Below, piece after piece: positions 1-5,979 of a DNA stretch of 12,675 bases. The DNA lies in NCBI GenBank assembly GCA_002455425.1, contig DKKT01000004.1, positions 1 through 12,675 on the forward strand. The letters run 5' to 3'. The notes beneath the pieces were generated by a model. It was not told the DNA's origin. It was given only the letters and a program-made list of their open reading frames with translations, and made no database searches. The position numbers were made by a program, and so were the translations under genes. Numbering within the stretch: the stretch's first letter is position 1; every line of letters starts with the position of its first letter. This stretch comes from Chthonomonas sp. UBA6659 (GTDB taxonomy: Bacteria > Armatimonadota > Fimbriimonadia > Fimbriimonadales > Fimbriimonadaceae).

Positions 1-50
1 CCCCGGCGCGGAGACGGGACCCGTGCATTCGTGCGCGCTCCACAGGTATG

Positions 51-76
51 ACTCCTTCGGCCACTGCCGAAGGAGT
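51..76 (+). promoter_or_regulatory. Perfect hairpin that contains the dinB-family ribosome binding site
   Basis: ACTCCTTCGGC (51-61), a four-base CACT loop and GCCGAAGGAGT (66-76) form an uninterrupted 11-bp inverted repeat. The right arm holds GAAGGAG (69-75), a strong Shine-Dalgarno sequence eight bases before the ATG at 84. If the whole element is transcribed, the site would be paired with its complement in the left arm and translation initiation would be restrained. There is no T-tract after the stem, so it does not look like an intrinsic terminator. It could instead be a DNA operator, since a TATGAC -10-like hexamer at 48-53 would start transcripts inside the stem. The repeat is certain; its role is inferred. 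Confidence 0.6.
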
Positions 77-83
77 CCCACCC

Positions 84-578
84 ATGACCACGACGACCCC
101 CCACCCCGTCATCGACGCCGCGAAGTCCGAGTTCACTCGGGCCATCGATCGGCTCAAGAAGACCCTCGGCGACGTCCCCGACGATCGCCTGCACTGGTCA
201 CCCTCTCCGACTGCACGTACCCCGCTCGAGCAGGTCGCTCACGTCGCGAACGCCAACGAGGGTATCCAGGGTTGGTTGCAGGGCGAAAAGTTGGATATGA
301 GCGACATGATCGCCGTCGACGCCAAGTGGCGCGAGGAAGAGAAGCCATACGATACGCGGGAGAAAGCCCTCGCGCGGCTCGACGAGACCTCCAGCGCCTA
401 TCTCGCCTTCCTCGACTCGCTGACCCCGGAGCAGATCGAGGGCGAGTTTGACGGCGGCTGGCAGAAGTTCCCGATGGCGTTCGCGATCACGTTTTGCGCC
501 GATCACGCCCGGATGCACACTTCCCAGATCGAGTACATCCAGACCTGCTACGGCGACATGGACTGGCACATGGGCTAG
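84..578 (+). CDS. DinB-fold family protein (putative metal-dependent hydrolase or thiol transferase)
   Basis: This 164-residue protein fits the usual size of DinB/YfiT-like four-helix-bundle proteins. Three histidines match the family's metal-binding triad: His53 in EQVAHVANAN, then His141 and His145 in CADHARMHTSQIEY near the C-terminus. Family members are often bacillithiol- or mycothiol-dependent transferases or stress-related hydrolases; the substrate cannot be told from the sequence. I chose the ATG at 84 because GAAGGAG lies eight bases upstream. An in-frame ATG at 48 would place translation through the hairpin arms and add 12 unconserved-looking residues. There is no signal peptide or membrane segment, so it should be cytosolic. 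The next gene is convergent, so it appears monocistronic unless it follows a gene left of the window. Confidence 0.85.
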   Translation: MTTTTPHPVIDAAKSEFTRAIDRLKKTLGDVPDDRLHWSPSPTARTPLEQVAHVANANEGIQGWLQGEKLDMSDMIAVDAKWREEEKPYDTREKALARLDETSSAYLAFLDSLTPEQIEGEFDGGWQKFPMAFAITFCADHARMHTSQIEYIQTCYGDMDWHMG

Positions 579-733
579 ACGGAGTGCTCCCGGGTGACCG
601 TGATCCTCCGCGCCAACTGTTGCTCGGTGAGTCGGGCACGTGGCTGCCGAGGCGGCGCACGCACACGAACCGGATCATCGGATCATGCGAGCTGCCGCCT
701 AGCCTCCACAAAGAGCCATTTGTTCGGCGGACG
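579..733. other. Intergenic gap between convergent genes
   Basis: These 155 bases separate the stops of the DinB-family gene and the receiver gene. The only pattern I see is a direct tandem copy of CGGATCAT at 671-686. No stem followed by a T-tract is visible on either strand, so how transcription of the two genes ends is unclear. Confidence 0.4.
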
Positions 734-1180
734 TCACTGTCGCTTTTCAGCGGCGCGGGCGACGCGTTCCCAGCGATCGAGGGTGCGGACGTGCTGATGG
801 CGTCGCTCCATCGCTTGGTCGATCTTGAGGGCCAACATCTCGTAGGCATCGACGCCGGGTGTGTTCTTCTCGATGTAATCGAAGGCACCTCGCCGCATGC
901 ACTCGACCGCGTTGCCGACGTTGCCATAGGCCGTCATCACGATGACTTCGGTGAAGAGGTCTCGTGCGAAAGCTGCATTGAGGACCTTGAGACCCGACTC
1001 GGGGTCTTCCATGCTCATGTCCGTGACGACGACGTCGAAGGCTTCGGGGGAACTGCCGATGAGGGAAACGCCCTCTTCCGCGCCACTGGCGACCTCCACC
1101 AGGTACCCCTGCCGCTCCAGGCGGCGGGCTACTCCTGATCGCACTCCGTCTTCATCGTCGATGACCAACACATGATACAT
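734..1180 (-). CDS. Single-domain response regulator (receiver only)
   Basis: This 148-residue CheY-like receiver has the full catalytic set: the acidic pair Asp8-Asp9 in VLVIDDED, the phospho-acceptor Asp54 in VVVTDMSM, the switch Thr83 in VMTAYG and Lys105 in YIEKN. The receiver fills about residues 1-125. A short charged helix follows (about 126-148, with HVRTLDRWERVARAAEKRQ) and there is no DNA-binding or enzymatic output domain, so it probably acts by protein-protein contact. I start it at the ATG at 1180, giving MYHVLVIDD, the normal beginning of a receiver; the open frame runs on to 1222, but those codons lie over the likely promoter. No sensor kinase is adjacent. The soluble kinase at 5980-7584 is the only one in the window, and pairing them is a guess. 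Confidence 0.88.
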   Translation of the reverse strand: MYHVLVIDDEDGVRSGVARRLERQGYLVEVASGAEEGVSLIGSSPEAFDVVVTDMSMEDPESGLKVLNAAFARDLFTEVIVMTAYGNVGNAVECMRRGAFDYIEKNTPGVDAYEMLALKIDQAMERRHQHVRTLDRWERVARAAEKRQ

Positions 1181-1188
1181 TCGAGGCG

Positions 1189-1194
1189 AGTATA
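1189..1194 (-). promoter_or_regulatory. Extended -10 element for the receiver gene
   Basis: On the minus strand TGCTATACT reads as an extended -10 (TG-N-TATACT). The hexamer ends eight bases before the ATG at 1180, so transcription should begin at about 1180-1182, at or next to the start codon. No convincing -35 is seen, which fits an extended -10 promoter. No Shine-Dalgarno sequence precedes the ATG. This predicts a leaderless mRNA. Confidence 0.55.
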
Positions 1195-1256
1195 GCAGGA
1201 GCCCGTTCGAATCGTTCGCCAAACGTCCCGATCGCCAACGACGCGAAAGGCACGGC

Positions 1257-1262
1257 TATAAT
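1257..1262 (+). promoter_or_regulatory. Consensus -10 element for darA
   Basis: TATAAT matches the sigma-70 -10 consensus exactly and is conspicuous in this GC-rich sequence. Nine bases separate it from the GTG at 1272, so the transcript should start around 1269, leaving a leader of about 0-3 nt. There is no Shine-Dalgarno sequence and no clear -35. It lies back to back with the receiver-gene promoter, with the two -10 boxes about 62 bp apart. Confidence 0.6.
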
Positions 1263-1271
1263 GCGGGGCAA

Positions 1272-1601
1272 GTGAAGCTCTGCATCTGCATCGTCCACAA
1301 CCGGGACAAGAACAAGATCACCGACGAGCTCGTACGCGCCGGCTTCAAATTCACGGTGATCGGATCGACCGGAGGCTTTCTCCGCGAGGGCAACACCACG
1401 TTTCTCATCGGGATCGAAGAGGAGGACCGGGTCGCTCTCCTCAAGCTGATCGGGCAGAACTGCAAAACGCGCGAACAGCTTGTGAACGTGGCCCCCTTCG
1501 ATGCGGCGACCACCGGTGCCTTCATCCCGTCGCCGCTCAAGGTTCCAGTCGGGGGAGCGGTCGTCTTCATGCTCCCGGTCGAGCAGTTCGAACGCTACTG
1601 A
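1272..1601 (+). CDS. darA: Cyclic-di-AMP receptor, DarA/PstA family (PII-like)
   Basis: This 109-residue protein closely resembles the PII-like cyclic-di-AMP receptors (DarA/PstA/YaaQ, DUF970), which have the same length. Recognisable family stretches are the N-terminal strand MKLCICIVHNRD, the ligand-loop motif STGGFLREGNTTFLIGIEE (about residues 34-52), NCKTREQLV, and the C-terminal VGGAVVFMLPVEQFERY. The protein is expected to be a cytosolic homotrimer that senses c-di-AMP and signals by changing partner binding; partners are poorly known in the family. The start is GTG, placed by the conserved MKL beginning. It diverges from the receiver gene and its stop is four bases from the convergent flhA stop. 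No c-di-AMP cyclase or phosphodiesterase is present in the window. Confidence 0.93.
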   Translation: MKLCICIVHNRDKNKITDELVRAGFKFTVIGSTGGFLREGNTTFLIGIEEEDRVALLKLIGQNCKTREQLVNVAPFDAATTGAFIPSPLKVPVGGAVVFMLPVEQFERY

Positions 1602-1605
1602 GGGC

Positions 1606-3681
1606 TTACGCCGCCCGCAGCTGACCGACAAACTCGACGTCGGCCTTGGCCGCGACCTCGTTGTAAGCCATCACCGGGACTCCAGGCAGATACCGCTCGA
1701 CGAGACGGCGCAACGGGAGCCGAAGAGGGCTCGAACAGAGCAGAACCGCGTTCATCCCCTGGGCTGTCGCGCGTTCGCTCTCCGTCCGCAGTTGCTCCAG
1801 CAGGCGCTGCTGATCGACGGGGTCGAGAGCGAGCATGACCCCGCCACTGGTTTGCTGAACCGCGTCGTTGAGGGTCCGCTCTAGCGTCGGTTCGAGTGTG
1901 ATGCAGTACAGCCGTTGGTCGTGGTCGGCGTGCTGGCGGGTGATCGTTCGAGCGATCGCCGCCCTGACCAACTCGCCAAGTTGGTCGGGGTCGCGGACTC
2001 GGCCGACGAAGTCGGCCATCGTCTCGAGAATCGTGACCATGTCGCGAATCGGGACTCGCTCGCGCAACAGGTGCTGAAGGACCTTTTGGACTTCGCCGAT
2101 CGTGTACTGTCCCGGCACGAGCTCGTCCACCACGGCCGGATTCAGCTGCTTGGCGTTGTCGATGAGCGTCTGGACGTCTTGTCGGCTCAGGAGCTCGGCC
2201 GAGTGGGTCTTGACGATCTCGCTGAGGTGGGTAGCGATGACGGCGCTTGGCTCGATCACCGTATAGCCGTTCCGCTCCGCCGATTCGCGGAGGGCGGGTT
2301 CGATCCAGAGAGCATCGAGGCCGAACACCGGTTCTCGGGTCGCGATGCCGGTCACCGGCTGGAGCACGCCGCCCCCAGAGATCGCGAGGAGGAGCCCGGC
2401 ATGGGCCTCACCCCGGGCGATCTCCTCGCCGCGAACCTTGATCAAGTACTCGTTCGAGTTCAGTCCGACGCTGTCGCGAATGCGGACCGTCGGCATCACG
2501 AAGCCGAGTTCGACGGCGAGCTGGCGGCGGGTCGAGCTGACCCGTTCGGGCAGGTCGCCTCCGGCGCGCGTATCGGCGAGCCGGGTCAGTCCGTAGCCGA
2601 TCTCGATTTCGAGCGGATCGACGCCAAGCAAGCCGAGTACCGCTTCGGGCCCCGTCGCGGCCGGCTTCGCCGCTTCTGGATTTCCCGGGGTGGCGACGGC
2701 GGGTTTGCCGCCGGCCTGTTGTGCGGCGATCGGGTTCTTCGCGACGACGCGATAGACGGCGAACAGGCCACCCGCCACGCCGAGAAAGACGAGGGTCGGG
2801 AAGCCCGGAACGAACGCGAACGCGCCGAGGGCGAGTGCGGCCGTGCCGATCGCTTTGGGCTGACCGAGAAACTGGCCGATGACCTCGCCGCCCATCGAGC
2901 GCTCTTGGCCCGCTCGGGTGACGAGGAGACCGCTTGCGGTCGAGATCAGCAGCGCCGGGATCTGCGAAACCAACCCTTCGCCGACCGAGAGGAGGGCGTA
3001 GGTCTTGAGGATCGTCATCGCATCGCCGCCGCCGCGCATGAAGCCGACGACGAAGCCGCCGACGATGTTGACGACGATGATCAGGATCGCGGCGATCGCG
3101 TCGCCCTTGACGAACTTGCTCGCGCCGTCCATCGCACCATAGAAGTCGGCTTCCTGCTTGACCTGCTTGCGCCGCTCACGGGCCGTGTCTTCATCGATCA
3201 GCCCGGCGGCAAGGTCGGCGTCGATCGCCATCTGCTTGCCGGGCATCGCGTCCAAGGTGAAGCGTGCGACAACCTCGGAGACGCGCCCGGCACCGTTCGT
3301 GATGACGATGAACTGGACGATGACGAGGATCAGGAAGGCCACGAAGCCGACGACGAAGTCGCCCCCCATCACGAAGTTGCCGAACGTCTCGATGACGTGG
3401 CCGGCTTCGCCGGTTCCGAGAATGAGCTTCGTCGCCGCGATACTGAGGGCAAGCCGAAAGAGGGTGGTGATCAGGAGGAGCGAGGGAAAGACGCTGAATT
3501 TTAGGGGATCGTCGACGTTGACCGACGAGAGCAGGATGATGACGCTCGCCGCGATCGCGACGACGAGACCCGTATCGAGAACCCAATGCGGCAACGGAAG
3601 AATCAGCATCGCGACCACGATCAAGAGGCCGATGCCGAGGAGCAGGTCGGTGTGCTTGAGGATCTTCTGCAGCTGCGCCAT
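1606..3681 (-). CDS. flhA: Flagellar biosynthesis protein FlhA (type III export gate)
   Basis: This 691-residue protein has the standard FlhA length. The N-terminal half is a bundle of about eight membrane segments (roughly residues 12-30, 36-52, 64-88, 108-130, 197-217, 230-252, 278-292 and 294-312). The cytoplasmic FHIPEP loop carries GRVSEVVARFTLDAMPGKQ followed by MAIDADLAAGLID (about 132-163) and KFVKGDAIAAILIIVVN. A Pro/Ala/Gly linker (about 315-345) leads to the cytosolic FlhA-C domain, the docking platform for export chaperones. FlhA forms the nonameric gate in the basal-body export apparatus. I start at MAQLQKILKHTDLL; the frame stays open to 3891 but that extension is not FlhA-like. 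A weak CGGGAA precedes the ATG. Other export genes (flhB, fliPQR, flhF) are not nearby. A virulence-type SctV homologue is less likely. Confidence 0.95.
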   Translation of the reverse strand: MAQLQKILKHTDLLLGIGLLIVVAMLILPLPHWVLDTGLVVAIAASVIILLSSVNVDDPLKFSVFPSLLLITTLFRLALSIAATKLILGTGEAGHVIETFGNFVMGGDFVVGFVAFLILVIVQFIVITNGAGRVSEVVARFTLDAMPGKQMAIDADLAAGLIDEDTARERRKQVKQEADFYGAMDGASKFVKGDAIAAILIIVVNIVGGFVVGFMRGGGDAMTILKTYALLSVGEGLVSQIPALLISTASGLLVTRAGQERSMGGEVIGQFLGQPKAIGTAALALGAFAFVPGFPTLVFLGVAGGLFAVYRVVAKNPIAAQQAGGKPAVATPGNPEAAKPAATGPEAVLGLLGVDPLEIEIGYGLTRLADTRAGGDLPERVSSTRRQLAVELGFVMPTVRIRDSVGLNSNEYLIKVRGEEIARGEAHAGLLLAISGGGVLQPVTGIATREPVFGLDALWIEPALRESAERNGYTVIEPSAVIATHLSEIVKTHSAELLSRQDVQTLIDNAKQLNPAVVDELVPGQYTIGEVQKVLQHLLRERVPIRDMVTILETMADFVGRVRDPDQLGELVRAAIARTITRQHADHDQRLYCITLEPTLERTLNDAVQQTSGGVMLALDPVDQQRLLEQLRTESERATAQGMNAVLLCSSPLRLPLRRLVERYLPGVPVMAYNEVAAKADVEFVGQLRAA

Positions 3682-3690
3682 GTTCCCGAT

Positions 3691-3705
3691 AGCCCATGAG
3701 GGGCT
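3691..3705 (-). promoter_or_regulatory. Small inverted repeat in the flhA leader
   Basis: On the minus strand AGCCC-CTCAT-GGGCT is a perfect 5-bp stem with a five-base loop, ending about nine bases before the flhA ATG. It lies in the 104-bp gap between the hydroxylase-family gene and flhA. No sigma-28-like or good sigma-70 promoter stands out there. It is short enough to be chance. Confidence 0.25.
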
Positions 3706-3785
3706 TATTGGATGTTTCGGCAATTGCACCGGGAACTGGAGGGCCGGCGGGTTCGGGCCACTCTGAGCGCGAAGCGGTCGACGCG

Positions 3786-4667
3786 CTATTCCGCCTTGCG
3801 ACGAAGAAAGACGCGAGCCAAAAAGCGCTCGATCGTTCTCGACGCTCGGTACATCCCACCCTGCCATTTGTCGAAGAGCGAGATCGGCCACAGCGGCTTA
3901 TTCAGTTGGGCATCAACCGAGCTCACTTCGGCCCCGTCGAGCGGCAGCCGCTCGGGCCGACGGTGGGTACGGAAGAGGTGGTCCCAAGCCCCGAAACCCC
4001 AGAAGCCGACGATCGCGAGGTTGCTCTTCGGCCGCCAGTGGTGCATCAGATGGAATCCATAAAGTCGCTTGAACAGGCGGTGGGACCAACGTCGTTCCAT
4101 CATCGGCTGCCAGAAGCGTTCGTAGGGGAGATGCAGCACCGCGTGCCAGGCCTCATAAGCCACGTAGTAGAGCGTGACCGCGAAGATCAACGCGGTGATC
4201 ACCGGCTGATCGGGGAACAGCCACTTGAGCGGCAAGCCGAGAAGGATCATGAAGACCGCGAGAAAGATCGGGAGCGACCACAGCGGAAACATCATCGACT
4301 CCTCCTGATGCGGCTCTTCGATCGGGTATTCGCTCGTGACCGTCACCATCTTTCCCGGGTCTTTGGGCGAGATCGGCGCCTTGACCGAGGTCAGGCCATG
4401 ATGGGTCGCATGCGCGCGGTGCATGGCCGCCATGAAGGGGAGCACAGCCGAGTGGAGCAAGTAGCGGTGGTAAACGTACTCGAACAGGCTCAGCGGCAGT
4501 CCGAAGAGAAACGTCCACAGGACGATGCCCCAAGGACGCGAGGCCTCAGCGCCGAAAGCGCTCGGAAAGGCGAAGGCGAACAGGATGAGTGCCGCGAACA
4601 TTTCCGCGCCGATCGCGAGGGCAAAGGGAATGAGTCGTAATCGGGGGACTTCGCTGTGTTCCTTCAT
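3786..4667 (-). CDS. Membrane-bound fatty acid hydroxylase / sterol desaturase family protein
   Basis: This 293-residue integral membrane protein has the histidine clusters of the di-iron hydroxylase superfamily: HRYLLH (67-72), HRAHATHH (83-90), HAVLH (175-179) and HLMHH (206-210), with further histidines in WDHLFRTH (228-235). Hydrophobic segments lie at about 11-37, 46-62, 128-150 and 157-174, an arrangement that puts the histidines on the cytoplasmic face. Family members use oxygen and two irons to hydroxylate or desaturate acyl chains, carotenoids or sterol-like lipids; the substrate here cannot be assigned. The ATG at 4667 has no Shine-Dalgarno sequence, and an inverted repeat ends three bases before it. 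It lies on the same strand as flhA, 104 bp away; a functional link is doubtful. Confidence 0.85.
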   Translation of the reverse strand: MKEHSEVPRLRLIPFALAIGAEMFAALILFAFAFPSAFGAEASRPWGIVLWTFLFGLPLSLFEYVYHRYLLHSAVLPFMAAMHRAHATHHGLTSVKAPISPKDPGKMVTVTSEYPIEEPHQEESMMFPLWSLPIFLAVFMILLGLPLKWLFPDQPVITALIFAVTLYYVAYEAWHAVLHLPYERFWQPMMERRWSHRLFKRLYGFHLMHHWRPKSNLAIVGFWGFGAWDHLFRTHRRPERLPLDGAEVSSVDAQLNKPLWPISLFDKWQGGMYRASRTIERFLARVFLRRKAE

Positions 4668-4670
4668 AGG

Positions 4671-4693
4671 GTGTCCGGACCGAAACCGGACAC
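4671..4693 (-). promoter_or_regulatory. 8-bp inverted repeat directly upstream of the hydroxylase-family start codon
   Basis: GTGTCCGG and CCGGACAC form a perfect 8-bp inverted repeat around a seven-base spacer, ending three bases before the ATG at 4667 on the minus strand. As DNA its size and symmetry suit an operator for a dimeric repressor. As RNA it would place a stable GC-rich hairpin next to a start codon that lacks a Shine-Dalgarno sequence. The symmetry is certain; the function is inferred. Confidence 0.5.
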
Positions 4694-4879
4694 ATGAATT
4701 CCATGATGCGCTTTCGGGAGAGGCTCTGTCTCTGGTAACGCTACCCGGTGCAGGCCCGTTTCAACCGAACCTAGGGGCGAGGGCCTGCCCACACGCATCA
4801 TCCCACGGGTGCCCCCCGTAGCAGGTGCCCGCGAATCCATGACGCCGACGGCGGGGTCGCACGGTTCGGTGGCTGCGGT
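4694..4879. other. Non-coding gap with further inverted repeats
   Basis: This is the rest of the 212-bp gap between the DUF1611 gene and the hydroxylase-family gene. It holds GCAGGCCC (4750-4757) with its complement GGGCCTGC (4781-4788) around a 23-base loop, and ACGGG-TGCCC-CCCGT (4805-4819). Neither stem is followed by a T-tract on the minus strand, so neither is a classic terminator. I compared the stretch by eye with common riboswitch cores and tRNA arms and found no match. It may hold the end of the DUF1611 transcript and the promoter or leader of the hydroxylase-family gene. Confidence 0.4.
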
Positions 4880-5914
4880 CTAACCCATTACCGCCTGAAC
4901 CAACGCATCGGCCCCATCCCGAACCGGGTCGCATGCCACCAGACCGGTTTCTTCCGTGACCCTCCGGACCCACGCGTGAGCGACCCCTTCCGGCATCCCG
5001 AACGTATTGACGGCGACCGCAACCGTGGTGGGACGAGAGAACGTTCCACATGCTTCCGCGAGGTCTTCGATCAAGGAGATGAAGCGGCGGAGAGGGGGGA
5101 TCCGCACCCACGGAACCCGGAGCAGATGCTCTTGTCCGGCTCGCAAACACAAGACGAGATGGGTCGGGCAAGAGCCCCTCAATAGGGGCAGCGTCGCCGT
5201 ACTCCCGGGGTGGATCAGTGAGCCCTGACCTTCGATCAGGATCAACCCGGCCGCGGAGTGTGCCATCACTTCGGCTTCGATCGACCCAGAGGCATAGTCC
5301 ACGCGAACCGCATCGAGCGGTACCCCGCGTCCCACGATCGTGATTCCGATCTGCCCGGTCGCCACAAAGCGGGCGTCGATCCCCTGTGCGGTCGCCGTGG
5401 TCCACATCTCGAGGCCGGCCGTCATTTTTCCCACCGCCATGTCGGTGCCGACCAGGAGAACTCGGCGGTTCTCAAGTTCACGCGCCGCGCCCGTGCCGGT
5501 TCCGAGGCCCTGAGGCTCGATTCGGATGTCCCAAACGAACTGGCCCGCCTCGAGGAGCGCGTACCGCGGCCCGAGCCGATCGTGCAGTCCGTTGACGACC
5601 GACATTCCCAGGGCGACGGCCTCGTCGATGACAGGGAACCAGTCGGGAGGGATGAGTCCTCCTCCGGGAGCGATCCCGAGCAGAAAGACCTCTGCTCCGA
5701 GCGCACGAGCTTCGGTGACGTCCGCGACGACCGGGACCGGGCGGGGAATGCCGGTGACGGCTTCGGTGTCGCGGCCAGTATGTCGTGAGTCGATCACGCA
5801 CACGATCGGATTCGGGGAATATCGAAGGACTCCGTATCCCATCTTTCCGCTCGGGTCGCCGAGCGCCCCTTCCATATAGATCGCGATCTTCTGACCGGGG
5901 CGTAGCGGGCTCAT
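4880..5914 (-). CDS. DUF1611 / DgcN-like P-loop protein
   Basis: This 344-residue protein fits the DUF1611 family in length and order: an N-terminal Rossmann-like part (about 8-130, with YMEGALGDPSGKMGYGVLRY and VFLLGIAPGGG) and a C-terminal P-loop domain like dethiobiotin synthetase, with GTDMAVGKMT (156-165), DYASGS (207-212) and the family hallmark IEGQGSLIHPG (227-237). Some members (DgcN) are N-acetyltransferases acting on D-glutamate and are usually encoded beside a dipeptide epimerase-like dehydrogenase partner (DgcA). No such partner is present here, so a D-amino-acid role is only possible. There is no signal peptide. The ATG at 5914 has no Shine-Dalgarno sequence but a -10-like CACAAT lies seven bases upstream. 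It diverges from the histidine kinase gene. Confidence 0.85.
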   Translation of the reverse strand: MSPLRPGQKIAIYMEGALGDPSGKMGYGVLRYSPNPIVCVIDSRHTGRDTEAVTGIPRPVPVVADVTEARALGAEVFLLGIAPGGGLIPPDWFPVIDEAVALGMSVVNGLHDRLGPRYALLEAGQFVWDIRIEPQGLGTGTGAARELENRRVLLVGTDMAVGKMTAGLEMWTTATAQGIDARFVATGQIGITIVGRGVPLDAVRVDYASGSIEAEVMAHSAAGLILIEGQGSLIHPGSTATLPLLRGSCPTHLVLCLRAGQEHLLRVPWVRIPPLRRFISLIEDLAEACGTFSRPTTVAVAVNTFGMPEGVAHAWVRRVTEETGLVACDPVRDGADALVQAVMG

Positions 5915-5921
5915 CGCGCCG

Positions 5922-5927
5922 ATTGTG
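5922..5927 (-). promoter_or_regulatory. Candidate extended -10 for the DUF1611 gene
   Basis: TGTCACAAT on the minus strand reads as an extended -10 with hexamer CACAAT, five of six consensus-like positions being tolerable rather than ideal. It ends seven bases before the ATG at 5914, which places the predicted transcript start one base before the start codon. No Shine-Dalgarno sequence is present. Confidence 0.35.
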
Positions 5928-5962
5928 ACACGGCCCCAATGGCCCGAGATCGGCCCATCGCG

Positions 5963-5968
5963 TATCCT
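5963..5968 (+). promoter_or_regulatory. Candidate -10 for the histidine kinase gene
   Basis: TATCCT lies 11 bases before the ATG at 5980, so a transcript from it would have a leader of about five bases. The bases before the ATG (GTTCATAGGC) hold no Shine-Dalgarno sequence. The divergent DUF1611 promoter shares this 65-bp region. Confidence 0.35.
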
Positions 5969-5979
5969 GGTTCATAGGC

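Noticed and set aside
671..686. Tandem CGGATCAT repeat as a possible site or repeat array
   Set aside because: Only two 8-bp copies are present, with no third copy or symmetry; chance is sufficient.
494..1138. A 214-codon plus-strand frame running across the DinB end and the receiver gene
   Set aside because: It overlaps a receiver domain with all catalytic residues on the other strand and overlaps the DinB coding region; it is a shadow frame.
1261..1275. Four-codon upstream frame beginning with the ATG inside TATAATG before darA
   Set aside because: If TATAAT is the -10 element the ATG is upstream of the transcript start and would not be translated.
1915..3504. A 529-codon open frame on the plus strand opposite flhA
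   Set aside because: Its translation is low-complexity and rich in Asp, Arg and Glu with no recognisable domain. It is what a GC-rich gene leaves on its antisense strand, and flhA itself is unmistakable.
3682..3891. A longer FlhA starting at 3891 (761 residues)
   Set aside because: The added 70 residues are Pro/Arg-rich, overlap the end of the upstream gene, and precede the conserved FlhA beginning; the 691-residue form has the family length.
4741..4790. tRNA-like or riboswitch-like element in the 4668-4879 gap
   Set aside because: The bases near 4758-4775 loosely recall a T-arm, but no acceptor or anticodon arms can be drawn, and I found no conserved riboswitch core by eye.
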